Shown here piece by piece: positions 43,583-51,485 of a stretch of 64,000 nt of DNA. The translations under genes and the position numbers were made by a program. The stretch comes from Anthocerotibacter panamensis C109 (lineage in GTDB: Bacteria; Cyanobacteriota; Cyanobacteriia; Gloeobacterales; Anthocerotibacteraceae), in contig NZ_CP062698.1 of the NCBI RefSeq assembly GCF_018389385.1, positions 2,421,501-2,485,500 on the forward strand, given 5' to 3'. Numbering within the stretch: the stretch's first letter is position 1; every line of letters starts with the position of its first letter. The notes under the pieces were generated by a model. It worked only from the letters and a program-made list of their open reading frames with translations. It was not told where the DNA came from and made no database searches.

Positions 43583-43981
43583 ATGTCTGGTAAACGCAGC
43601 AACCGCAGCAAAACCCCAAGATTCGCCTGCCCCGAATGCCACAACCGGCTATGGCGGCTCAATAGCCCGCGCCATCACCTCTTCTATGACGGCGCAGAAG
43701 AGATCGCTCAAAACACCCAATGCTCCCACCATAAAGCCCGTCTCCTCGCCAGTCGCGGAACCTATATTGACCAGCGCCGTTGGTTAGAGGAATTTTTTTG
43801 TGAAGCGCATGGGCGCATGTGGCTCAGAATTACCCTTGACGACAGCGGACAGATCCAGAGCACGGTACCCACACCCGGAGACTGGAAGCGCACCACTGGG
43901 ACGATTCACCCGGACATCTCCAATCCCTCGGTCAGCGAGTACACCCGGCGCATGAGTCGCCGCGCCACACCCCAAGGCTAG
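43583..43981 (+). CDS. small zinc-ribbon-like hypothetical protein
   Basis: A 132-residue basic protein. RFACPECHNRLW near residue 13 and CSHHKARL near 47 together form a possible CxxC...C..H metal site; FFCEAHGRMWLRIT gives another Cys/His pair at about 73. No membrane segment. Proteins of this kind occur in cyanobacteria without known function, as far as I recall. It is 19 bp behind the sugar transferase and may be co-transcribed. Confidence 0.7.
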   Translation: MSGKRSNRSKTPRFACPECHNRLWRLNSPRHHLFYDGAEEIAQNTQCSHHKARLLASRGTYIDQRRWLEEFFCEAHGRMWLRITLDDSGQIQSTVPTPGDWKRTTGTIHPDISNPSVSEYTRRMSRRATPQG

Positions 43982-44014
43982 ACCGAACGCGCCCATCATC
44001 CCTAGGAGTCATCC

Positions 44015-44914
44015 ATGAAAGCCTATTTGCTCGCCGCTGGGAAAGGAAGTCGTCTACGCCCCCTCACGGACTTACTACCCAAACCGCTGGTCCCCTTCCT
44101 CAACCGCCCCCTCGTCCACACCCAACATCAGAGCTTGCTTGCCCATTGTCAGCAGGTGCGTTTCAATGTCAGTCACCTCGCCGCGCCCCTCATCCGCTAC
44201 ATCAAGAGCAACCCGCACACGAGCTATTCCCTGGAGCCGACCCCCCTGGGTTCCGCCCGCACCGTTTGGGCAGAGCGCAGTTACTTTGACCAGACTACAG
44301 TGGTCGCCTGTGCCGATGTCCTGGCTTCCTATGAGGTGGCACGGTTGGTGGAGCAGCACCGCGCGAGCGGAGCCTGGATCACCATCGCCACTACCACCGT
44401 CAGCGATCCCAGTCGTTTTGGGGTCCTGGTGTGCGATGCCGTAGGGCGGGTCCGTCAGTTTCAAGAGAAACCCGAGCACCCACGCTCACACACCATCAGC
44501 ACGGGCGTCTACGTTTTTGCACCCCGCGTACTCCAAGCATGGCAACCAGAATGGATGGACTTGGGCTCGGAGGCATTTCCGGCCCTAGTCGCTAAGGGTG
44601 TGCCGGTCTACGCCTGCCCGATTGGGTCGGCTTGGGCGGACGTGGGGACGTTAGAGACTTATCTGCATACGCAACTGGCGCACCTAGGTAGCGGTAACCT
44701 CGTCCATCCAACCGCTCAGATCCATCCAACCGCTCAGGTACACCGCTGTGTGGTTGGTCCCCGTGCGGTAGTCGGGGCGTGGGCGCAGTTGAGCGATTGT
44801 GTGCTTTGGTCCAGAGTCCGGGTCGAGGCGCATGTGGCGCATGTAGGAGCAGTCCTCACGCCGGACGGGGTTGTGCAGGTGCCTGCCGGTGGCTCGCTAG
44901 TGAGTAAAACGTGA
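44015..44914 (+). CDS. sugar-phosphate nucleotidyltransferase
   Basis: A 299-residue nucleotidyltransferase. Residues 4-33 contain LAAGKGSRLRPLTDLLPKPL, the nucleotide-binding signature of glucose- or mannose-1-phosphate uridylyl/guanylyltransferases; VVACADVLASYEV holds the metal Asp. The C-terminus (about 225-290) shows hexapeptide-like repeats (NLVHPTAQIHPTAQVHRCVV) of a left-handed beta-helix. It probably makes NDP-sugar for the polysaccharide. Last gene of the locus; the following 150 bp are AT-rich and empty. Confidence 0.87.
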   Translation: MKAYLLAAGKGSRLRPLTDLLPKPLVPFLNRPLVHTQHQSLLAHCQQVRFNVSHLAAPLIRYIKSNPHTSYSLEPTPLGSARTVWAERSYFDQTTVVACADVLASYEVARLVEQHRASGAWITIATTTVSDPSRFGVLVCDAVGRVRQFQEKPEHPRSHTISTGVYVFAPRVLQAWQPEWMDLGSEAFPALVAKGVPVYACPIGSAWADVGTLETYLHTQLAHLGSGNLVHPTAQIHPTAQVHRCVVGPRAVVGAWAQLSDCVLWSRVRVEAHVAHVGAVLTPDGVVQVPAGGSLVSKT

Positions 44915-45064
44915 GCGTCTTGGGCGGGTTCGTAGCCCGGATCAGCCCAAACTTCTAGAGCCCAAAAAACGTGTGCTCAAAATATAGCTGTATTGTTTTA
45001 AAGTAATATAAATTCCAAGCTCATAGAAACAGGGAGAGTACTATGTAGGTACCGTCTATATATA

Positions 45065-46177
45065 GTGCTTAGGGCTCAAAACAGTTTTGGTACTACAATA
45101 GAGGGCGTGAACCACCGTCCCTACCACTCATTAGAGGGTCATCGTTGGATCAAGTTGATCCTAGGGGCAAGCTTTCAAAATTTACCGGCGGCTGAGCATC
45201 TAGCCCTAGTCTGGAGTCTAGCTCAGGTTGACTGCATCGATCTATGTGCCGACCCGGCAGTGATTCAAGCTGTGGAACGGGGTTTTACCCAAGCTGAAAT
45301 GTGGTGCCGACAGAGGGCAACGCCATGGCAGCGGCCTTGGGTGATGGTTTCGCTCAATGATGGAGAAGACCCTCACTTTCGCAAAGCATACTTTCCCTCA
45401 GTGCAATGCCCTAGGGACTGCCCCCGCCCCTGCGCTCAGATCTGTCCGGCGGACGCCATCGATAGTCGGGGAGTCAGCCCAAGCCTGTGCTATGGATGCG
45501 GACGGTGTGCGCCGGTCTGTCCGCTGGGAATCATCGACTTTCAGGCTGTTTCGTTACGACCACAGGAGGTGGGGAGTTTGCTTGCTGAGGCTCCAATAGA
45601 CGCGCTGGAAATTCACACGCAGGTCGGGCATGGGGAGGGATTTCGTAGGCTGTGGCAGGGGATCGCCCCACTGGTCAACCGTCTGAAGCTCGTTTCGATC
45701 AGTTTCCCGGACGCTCCTGGGCTGCGAGACTATCTTCAGGAACTTGCAGCATTTCTTGCAGGAAGTGCGCTCCAAACTACAGCCAAAAACTATATTATTT
45801 GGCAAACTGATGGTATACCCATGAGTGGGGACTTGGGAGTAAACAGTGCTAAAGCATCCATCCGTCTGGCTGAAAAAGTCCTTTCCTGGAACTTACCGGG
45901 GTATGTGCAACTGGCAGGCGGCACCAATCACACCAGCTTATCCCTAGCCCAGGACCGCGCCCTAGCCATTGCCGGGATCGCCTACGGCTCCTACGCTCGT
46001 CAGCGGGTACAAGAAGTTTTGCTCCAGCCTATCCACCCTTTTGAACAGCCCAGAGACCGCACACTCCCGGAAGCAACGTTGCAACGAGCGGTTGCCGTTG
46101 CTCGTTCCTTGGTCAATCCACTTAAATCCAGCCAGGAGATAACTAGTTATGGGGAACTCAACAGCCCTGTTCCATGA
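45065..46177 (+). CDS. ldpA: LdpA-like iron-sulfur protein (circadian input family)
   Basis: About 370 residues. Two ferredoxin-like clusters are seen: C115-C119-C123-C127 (CPRDCPRPCAQICP) and C142-C145-C148-C152 (CYGCGRCAPVCP). The N-terminal part (KLILGASFQNLPA, VDCIDLCADPAVI) and C-terminal barrel part (VQLAGGTNHTSLSL) match the cyanobacterial LdpA family as I recall it. In Synechococcus elongatus LdpA senses redox state and tunes clock period. The start is unclear: GTG at 45065, or GTG at 45107 after AGAGGGC. It overlaps the next gene by 29 bp, a pairing I recall in other cyanobacteria. Confidence 0.85.
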   Translation: MLRAQNSFGTTIEGVNHRPYHSLEGHRWIKLILGASFQNLPAAEHLALVWSLAQVDCIDLCADPAVIQAVERGFTQAEMWCRQRATPWQRPWVMVSLNDGEDPHFRKAYFPSVQCPRDCPRPCAQICPADAIDSRGVSPSLCYGCGRCAPVCPLGIIDFQAVSLRPQEVGSLLAEAPIDALEIHTQVGHGEGFRRLWQGIAPLVNRLKLVSISFPDAPGLRDYLQELAAFLAGSALQTTAKNYIIWQTDGIPMSGDLGVNSAKASIRLAEKVLSWNLPGYVQLAGGTNHTSLSLAQDRALAIAGIAYGSYARQRVQEVLLQPIHPFEQPRDRTLPEATLQRAVAVARSLVNPLKSSQEITSYGELNSPVP

Positions 46178-47894
46178 TGACGAATCGTTGCTGGCGAATC
46201 GGACTCGGGTCACAGACGACCTGAGCTTACTCCTTGAACTACTCCCTGAGCGGGTTCATGCGGCTCTGACGGAGAAACCGGACCTCGGCGATCTGCTGGA
46301 AGTGGTTCTGGACTTGGGGCGTCTGCCAGAAGCCCGCTTTAGCCAGGGGGCGGAATATCTGGGAGACGAAGTCATAACCGCTGAGGACCTTGACTACGCC
46401 GTGGGCAAAGTAGGCGAATTCTCCGGGGATAACCGGGCGGGCATCGAGCGCACCTTGCACCGCATCAGCGCCATCCGCAACCGCCACAACAAGATCATCG
46501 GGCTCACCTGCCGCGTGGGTCGGGCTATCTATGGCACGATTGCGATGATCCGCGATCTGGTAGAGGCGGGCCAATCGATTTTGATGTTGGGTCGTCCTGG
46601 CGTAGGTAAAACTACCGCTCTAAGGGAAATCGCTCGCGTCCTAGCGGATGATCTGAGCAAGCGGGTTGTCATCATCGACACCTCCAATGAGATTGCCGGG
46701 GATGGCGATATTCCTCACCCGGCGATTGGTCGCGCCCGCCGGATGCAGGTTGCCCGTCCCGAACTACAACATCAAGTGATGATCGAAGCGGTCGAGAACC
46801 ACATGCCTGAGGTCATCGTCATTGATGAAATCGGCACGGAACTAGAGGCTATAGCCGCCCGGACGATTGCAGAACGGGGGGTCATGCTGGTGGGGACCGC
46901 ACACGGCAACCAACTCGTCAACCTGATTAAGAACCCGACCCTTTCTGACCTGATTGGGGGGATCCAATCGGTGACCCTAGGCGATGAAGAAGCCCGCCGT
47001 CGCGGCAGCCAGAAATCAGTGCTGGAGCGCAAAGCGCCACCTACGTTCCAGGTAGCGATTGAGATGCAGGAGCGCTACCGTTGGGTGGTCCACGAAGATG
47101 TAGCCGCCGGAGTAGACCTGATCCTGCGCGACCGTCAACCCACGCCTCAGGTACGGACCGTGAGTGACTCGGGTAAAGTCATCATCACCCGCGAATTCCC
47201 GGATAGTGACTGGAAACCCACGGTCCTCTCTCCGCGTCGCCAACTATCTATCCCCCCCGTCCCATCGATGAATGCTCGCTTTCGCAAAGAGGACAAGGGC
47301 TTCATGAAGGAAGACAACAGCTTCATGGAGCAGGTCATGGCGGAACCGATGAGTGCAGCGGATTTTACCCTGACGGGCGACGGCACCACCCTCAACATCT
47401 ATCCGTATGGAGTTTCGCGCAACGACCTAGAACAAATCATTCGCCACTACAGTTTCCCAGTACATCTCACGAAAGACATTGATGACGCCGATGTAGTTCT
47501 AGCCCTCAGGACACACCTCAGGGACAAAGCCAAGATCTGCGCGGTGGCCCAAAATCGTCAGATCCCGATCCACACGGTCAAGACTAACTCGGTCCCCTAC
47601 ATCACCCGCGCCCTACGCCGCCTGCTCCAAATTGATGAACCGGCTGGCGGCGAGAACCTAGACCTCAATATGCTGCTCAATGGCGATTCTGAAGATGAAC
47701 TGGAAGCCTTGGAGGAAGCCCGTCTCGCCGTCGAACAGATCGTTATCCCCAAAGGCCAAACGGTGGAACTCCTCCCTCGCTCCCCCAACATCCGCCGGAT
47801 GCAACACGAACTCATTGAGCACTATCAATTGCGCTCCAAGAGTTTTGGGGATGAACCCAATCGCCGCTTGCGGATCTATCCTGAGCGAGCATAG
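46149..47894 (+). CDS. R3H-domain AAA ATPase (Ycf45-like)
   Basis: A 581-residue protein of the cyanobacterial/plastid Ycf45 type. Walker A is LGRPGVGKTT (148-156 region) and Walker B VIVIDEIGTE (222-231); the ATPase resembles SpoIIIAA. The C-terminal 80 residues (SPNIRRMQHELIEHYQLRSK, then RRLRIYP) are an R3H-type nucleic-acid-binding domain. It may act on RNA or DNA; the exact task is unknown. The start is supported by AGGAG eleven bases before the ATG even though it lies inside ldpA. Confidence 0.9.
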   Translation: MGNSTALFHDDESLLANRTRVTDDLSLLLELLPERVHAALTEKPDLGDLLEVVLDLGRLPEARFSQGAEYLGDEVITAEDLDYAVGKVGEFSGDNRAGIERTLHRISAIRNRHNKIIGLTCRVGRAIYGTIAMIRDLVEAGQSILMLGRPGVGKTTALREIARVLADDLSKRVVIIDTSNEIAGDGDIPHPAIGRARRMQVARPELQHQVMIEAVENHMPEVIVIDEIGTELEAIAARTIAERGVMLVGTAHGNQLVNLIKNPTLSDLIGGIQSVTLGDEEARRRGSQKSVLERKAPPTFQVAIEMQERYRWVVHEDVAAGVDLILRDRQPTPQVRTVSDSGKVIITREFPDSDWKPTVLSPRRQLSIPPVPSMNARFRKEDKGFMKEDNSFMEQVMAEPMSAADFTLTGDGTTLNIYPYGVSRNDLEQIIRHYSFPVHLTKDIDDADVVLALRTHLRDKAKICAVAQNRQIPIHTVKTNSVPYITRALRRLLQIDEPAGGENLDLNMLLNGDSEDELEALEEARLAVEQIVIPKGQTVELLPRSPNIRRMQHELIEHYQLRSKSFGDEPNRRLRIYPERA

Positions 47895-48115
47895 CGGTTC
47901 ATTTCTGACAGAAAAAACATGGGAGCATCCCATCTTGATAGGCCCGCGAATTGGCAAAAGTGAGACCCTCCCTTATCCGTACCTGTGCAGCTTAAATTCG
48001 TGAATCGTCCCCTCGGTCCATGCCTCCCCTCTTGGGCACCACATCCTGCTTGATGCGATAGTGCGTGCTGTGAATCTTTTGCTTGGGATGCATCCGCTCG
48101 ATGCTTACCCCAGAG

Positions 48116-48276
<161 letters not shown>

Positions 48277-48280
48277 AGGG

Positions 48281-48586
48281 TTACACGGTACTTGAACTCC
48301 CATAGGAATAAATTGCCGGGGGCACGTCAGAGCAGGGTGGCTCAGTCTGTAAGCACTCCTCTAAAGCAGAAAGGGTCTGTCCTTCATACTGGTTAATTTG
48401 GCTTGTAGCCCACGCTACAACTTCAGCCCGTTCTTCAGCATTGAGGTGAGCTGCTAGAGCGCGCAAGACGGCTATAGTTTGCTCATTATTGATGATGGAC
48501 TCAATATACAGATAAGCTGGATCTCTGTCCCATCCTGCTTCTGCATCCTCCTCGGTAGGTGGTGGCGCATAATGAAGTCCCCACAT
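48281..48586 (-). CDS. small ORF overlapping the end of toxin-like gene 2 (separate gene or displaced C-terminus)
   Basis: A 101-residue frame that overlaps the preceding gene by 115 bp in the -1 frame. It starts MWGLHYAPPPTEEDAEAGWD; the PPPTEE segment looks like the tail that usually ends toxin domains of the kind encoded upstream. The rest is helical and acidic (about residues 28-80). Two readings are possible: an overlapping immunity-type gene, or the true C-terminus of the toxin, now out of frame because of a one-base change in the run of six A at 48591-48586. No ribosome site before the ATG is clear. Confidence 0.45.
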   Translation of the reverse strand: MWGLHYAPPPTEEDAEAGWDRDPAYLYIESIINNEQTIAVLRALAAHLNAEERAEVVAWATSQINQYEGQTLSALEECLQTEPPCSDVPPAIYSYGSSSTV

Positions 48587-49272
48587 TTTTTGTTAAACCA
48601 CTCGTTCAAGCGATTCGCAAGTCCCCTTCGGTCACCTTCATACTGCTTCACATGCCCTTCCCACGAGCCGTATTGCGGGTGGGCTTGTTTCAGCGTCTGA
48701 TGTTTGGTGTAGAGGTTGTGTTGATCCTCCAGCAAGTCCTCGTGGCGCTCAATGACCCCCCGCTTCAGGTCTACTCCCTGGAAGGTTTCTCCCTCCATCT
48801 GATGCGCTGCCTCACCAAACAAGAAACTCAAAATCTCGCCTAAGAGCCGCTCACACTCCGGGTCCGGTCCGCCCCCCGGTTGTGCTGCTACCTGCCGCTG
48901 TACCGTGAGATTCGTCAGTAACTCCCGGATAGCCGTAGTCCGAGGCTCCTCTTGTACAGACTGTTCTCTTGCTGCACAGACCGGACAAGGATCTTGCTGT
49001 GTGGCTTCCTCGGGCAACTCCTCCCGTTGGACTTCCGCACTGACAGGTGGAATTCGGATGGGGGATAGTCTACGCTGACCGGACACGGGCTCACCGGGTA
49101 CTGGCTTAAAAGGGTTATTGGTGAGGAAATCATCGATTATTGAGCGGTAGACGGGCATGGGTGGCTCATCTTCCACGGGCTGCGTCTGAACCACCGGCGG
49201 CTTAACCGTAGAAGTCTTAGGCGGTTGGGGGATGTGGTCGGAGGACGGTTTGGGAACTCGGCTGAAGACCAT
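48472..49272 (-). CDS. polymorphic toxin-like protein 2 with shared eCIS-type leader
   Basis: A 266-residue protein. Residues 1-90 (MVFSRVPKPS, PMPVYRSIIDDFLTNNPFKP, SAEVQREELPEE) are nearly identical to the start of the ADP-ribosyltransferase protein encoded next to it. A CPVC pair (96-99) follows. Residues about 135-232 form a helical domain (CERLLGEILSFLFGEAA, WEGHVKQYEGDRRGLANRL, NKKCGD) like C-terminal toxin domains I recall from injection-system effectors, of unknown activity. After KKCGD the frame seems to leave the domain: the last 35 residues look random, while the -1 frame looks better. It may be an effector that is frame-shifted. Confidence 0.65.
   Translation of the reverse strand: MVFSRVPKPSSDHIPQPPKTSTVKPPVVQTQPVEDEPPMPVYRSIIDDFLTNNPFKPVPGEPVSGQRRLSPIRIPPVSAEVQREELPEEATQQDPCPVCAAREQSVQEEPRTTAIRELLTNLTVQRQVAAQPGGGPDPECERLLGEILSFLFGEAAHQMEGETFQGVDLKRGVIERHEDLLEDQHNLYTKHQTLKQAHPQYGSWEGHVKQYEGDRRGLANRLNEWFNKKCGDFIMRHHLPRRMQKQDGTEIQLICILSPSSIMSKL
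49013..49183 (-). repeat. 171-bp duplicated leader segment, copy A
   Basis: Identical to 50630-50800 as far as I can read. It encodes about residues 30-87 of both toxin-like proteins, covering the PVYRSIIDDF and SGQRRLSPIR parts. Sequence on both sides diverges at once. Confidence 0.93.
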
Positions 49273-49359
49273 GACAAGATTGCTACTTCATACACTTTGC
49301 GGGAATCCGCCTTTACTGTCAGTAGCTTAGGAGGAAAAGAAGCATTAGGTGCTCATCGT

Positions 49360-49569
49360 TTAGCCCTTTGCGTCAGGGGGTGGTTCTTCTAGCGGACCAA
49401 ATTCCTCCTCCCGGAAAGGCACCCCCTGATCATCCATCCCAAGGGGGAAAGAGTATTTCTCCAGGTTCGTGATTATGTGACGCTCGCTTTCTGGAATGGC
49501 TTGCCGCTCAGCATTCTTCTTGCGTAAGTGCTCAAGAATCTTCTGTTCTTCTTTAGACAGTTCTGACAT
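49360..49569 (-). CDS. small protein coupled to the ADP-ribosyltransferase gene, candidate immunity protein
   Basis: A 69-residue, acidic, hydrophilic protein (MSELSKEEQKILEHLRKK start, EEEFGPLEEPPPDAKG end). Its ATG follows the toxin stop without a gap (TAAATG), so translation is coupled. A small acidic protein directly behind an ART-type toxin fits an immunity protein that blocks the enzyme, but I know no homologue and the length is at the low end. It could also be a chaperone for loading. Confidence 0.6.
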   Translation of the reverse strand: MSELSKEEQKILEHLRKKNAERQAIPESERHIITNLEKYSFPLGMDDQGVPFREEEFGPLEEPPPDAKG

Positions 49570-50892
49570 TTAGGGATTCTCCAACAGATAAATGGTACGG
49601 TGGCCTGCCATGGGTTCGATATCTACAGACAGAACTTTGAAGCGGGTACCAGGAGCAAAAAGAACTTCTTTCTCACTGGGGATTTCCGAGAGAAAAGATA
49701 TATCGCGCCCATTAACCGACTGTATTACGAACTCAGTATTCCCTCCGAACTTTGATCCTCGGTCAATCGTGGCACTTGTGAAAGCATCCTCCGTGACAAT
49801 CTTACCAACTTTGTAACGAGCGGCAATTTCGGGCGAGAGGTTCGTCCCACGATAAACCTCTCCTTTATAGGGGGGCAGGTGGTTTATACCTGAGGAAGCA
49901 GTTTTGAAGTAGCTGTCCAGTTCAGCTAGTTGTTTTGGGTCTTTACTGCGCAGCGCTGTATTGAGCTTGGTGTAGTCGTTGGAGGTATAGCCGCGTACAC
50001 CGATGAGGTCTTCATTGGGAATGTCTTTGAGTTCAGGAAACACTGCCTTGAGTTGGCTGATATAGGCTTCGGACTTTTGGAAGTGGGGCTCTTGATTGAT
50101 GAATCGTTCTCTGAACTCACTGCGAACTTTGGGGGTGCTGCGGTAACGGGTCAGGTTGGTAGAGCGGGTAGCTTTGGCTTTCTTCCCCAGCCCACGGGTC
50201 AAGAGTGCAATGACTGTATCTACTCCCACCGTGGCAATCGCCCGCGCTAGATGTTCCGCCGCCCGGTCCAGGTCTACTGTGGACTTCGCATCCAGGCTAC
50301 CCGTGACAAAGCCTCCGACATCCTGCACCACCCCGACAACCTCAGTGCCCAGCGCCAACACCCCCAATCCCAACAGCACGAGGTCAATCACCTCCCCGAC
50401 CCCCACGGCATGAGAGGCAGCCCAGACCGCTGCTACCGCCACCATAGTCGCCAGAGCTTCAGGGGAGAGCAAGGCTTGGACTTTAGCGCGGACCTCTGTG
50501 GGTAAAAGCGGCAGGGTTCGCTTGAGAGCTGCCTCTAGTTTTTGGGTGGAGTTCATCGCAGCAACATTAAGCAGGGACGACGCATCCTGCCGCTGGACGA
50601 GAGGCTGCATCTGGAGGGTTTCCTCCTCAGGCAACTCCTCCCGTTGGACTTCCGCACTGACAGGTGGAATTCGGATGGGGGATAGTCTACGCTGACCGGA
50701 CACGGGCTCACCGGGTACTGGCTTAAAAGGGTTATTGGTGAGGAAATCATCGATTATTGAGCGGTAGACGGGCATGGGTGGCTCATCTTCCACGGGCTGC
50801 ACCTGGACCGGCGGCGGGGCAAAAGGGGATATTTCCGGGGGCTGCGGAATGTGTGAGGAGGAGGAGGGCTTGGGGTCTCGGCTAAAAACCAT
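49570..50892 (-). CDS. polymorphic toxin-like protein 1 with ADP-ribosyltransferase domain
   Basis: A 440-residue multidomain protein. Residues 1-103: Pro-rich leader and linker (VYRSIIDDFLTNNPFKP, EVQREELPEEETLQMQPLVQ), like those before effector domains in DUF4157-type proteins of contractile injection systems. Residues about 112-240: hydrophobic pre-toxin region (ATMVAVAAVWAASHAVG, EVIDLVLLGLGVLAL, LARAIATVGVDTVIALLTRG). Residues about 255-440: ART fold with R348 (VYRGT), FTS (371-373) and E407-x-E409 (PSEKEV), the R-S-E set of arginine-type ADP-ribosyltransferases. All catalytic residues are present. The ATG follows GAGG; a longer frame from 51012 is less likely. Confidence 0.8.
   Translation of the reverse strand: MVFSRDPKPSSSSHIPQPPEISPFAPPPVQVQPVEDEPPMPVYRSIIDDFLTNNPFKPVPGEPVSGQRRLSPIRIPPVSAEVQREELPEEETLQMQPLVQRQDASSLLNVAAMNSTQKLEAALKRTLPLLPTEVRAKVQALLSPEALATMVAVAAVWAASHAVGVGEVIDLVLLGLGVLALGTEVVGVVQDVGGFVTGSLDAKSTVDLDRAAEHLARAIATVGVDTVIALLTRGLGKKAKATRSTNLTRYRSTPKVRSEFRERFINQEPHFQKSEAYISQLKAVFPELKDIPNEDLIGVRGYTSNDYTKLNTALRSKDPKQLAELDSYFKTASSGINHLPPYKGEVYRGTNLSPEIAARYKVGKIVTEDAFTSATIDRGSKFGGNTEFVIQSVNGRDISFLSEIPSEKEVLFAPGTRFKVLSVDIEPMAGHRTIYLLENP
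50630..50800 (-). repeat. 171-bp duplicated leader segment, copy B
   Basis: Same as 49013-49183. Lies inside the ADP-ribosyltransferase gene. Together the copies could serve for recombination that swaps C-terminal domains. Confidence 0.93.
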
Positions 50893-51069
50893 AGGGGAAC
50901 CTCGTAATTTTGGGAATTGTGCTTTGGCTTGATACGTGAGCGTTACTACGGGGATAGCTAGTGGCATAAAGTATAGACGTTCATAGCTTTGCGAGACTAT
51001 TAGGGTTTTCACGGAGCAACAGAATTTTTTAGCTTTGCTGCTCGTGGATCAAGGGAAGGGCTATGTTTT

Positions 51070-51083
51070 TTGTCACATGACAA
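51070..51083. promoter_or_regulatory. palindrome TTGTCA-CA-TGACAA between divergent genes
   Basis: A perfect 6-bp dyad with a two-base centre lies in the 257-bp space between the toxin gene and the small secreted-protein gene, both of which start from here. T- and A-rich flanks extend the symmetry. A candidate operator for a HTH regulator, perhaps the HTH-TPR protein encoded next door. Confidence 0.4.
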
Positions 51084-51149
51084 GAAAAATGCACACTTTC
51101 AGGAGGAAAGTAGGGTATATTCACCATTAGTCCCAGTCCCGGCGGTTTT

Positions 51150-51485
51150 ATGAATTTTGTGCGTTGCGCAGTCCTTCTGTTAGCCCTACAGGTCCTGTTA
51201 GCCCTACAGGTCGTGTCTGCGGCTTGGGCCGATGAGCTTACTGTGCCCTCTGCTCAAGAGACCTTGATCTGTACCAATCCCAATCTCAATGCGGTAGACC
51301 ACCCGGAAGATTACACCACTTGCACCAACAGCATCATCCCCACGGTCTGTAACTATTGGGCCGCGAATGGGGACTTTACGCATCCACAATTTTCTAAATA
51401 TATGCGGGCGTGGAATATCTACTGTGCGGTGTATCAAGCTAATCAGCCGAATAAGGGTATTTTGCCTCCTCCGCCAGGTGATTAA
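51150..51485 (+). CDS. small secreted Cys-containing protein, unknown
   Basis: A 111-residue protein with a signal peptide of about 28 residues (MNFVRCAVLLLALQVLLALQV, cleavage after AWA). The signal contains a doubled LLALQV, caused by an 18-bp tandem DNA repeat. The mature part has four Cys (LICTNP, TTCTNS, TVCNYW, IYCAVY) that could form two disulfides, and a Pro-rich end (GILPPPPGD). Function unknown. The gene diverges from the toxin gene, and its 3' end overlaps the end of the HTH-TPR gene by 47 bp. Confidence 0.65.
   Translation: MNFVRCAVLLLALQVLLALQVVSAAWADELTVPSAQETLICTNPNLNAVDHPEDYTTCTNSIIPTVCNYWAANGDFTHPQFSKYMRAWNIYCAVYQANQPNKGILPPPPGD

Noticed and set aside
47895..48115. Further pseudogene left of the SDR remnant
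   Set aside because: A minus frame with IERMHPKQKIHSTHYRIK is suggestive, but I can name no family.
48281..51012. A full contractile injection system in the window
   Set aside because: No sheath, tube, baseplate, spike or AAA gene is found in the 64 kb; only effector-like genes are present.
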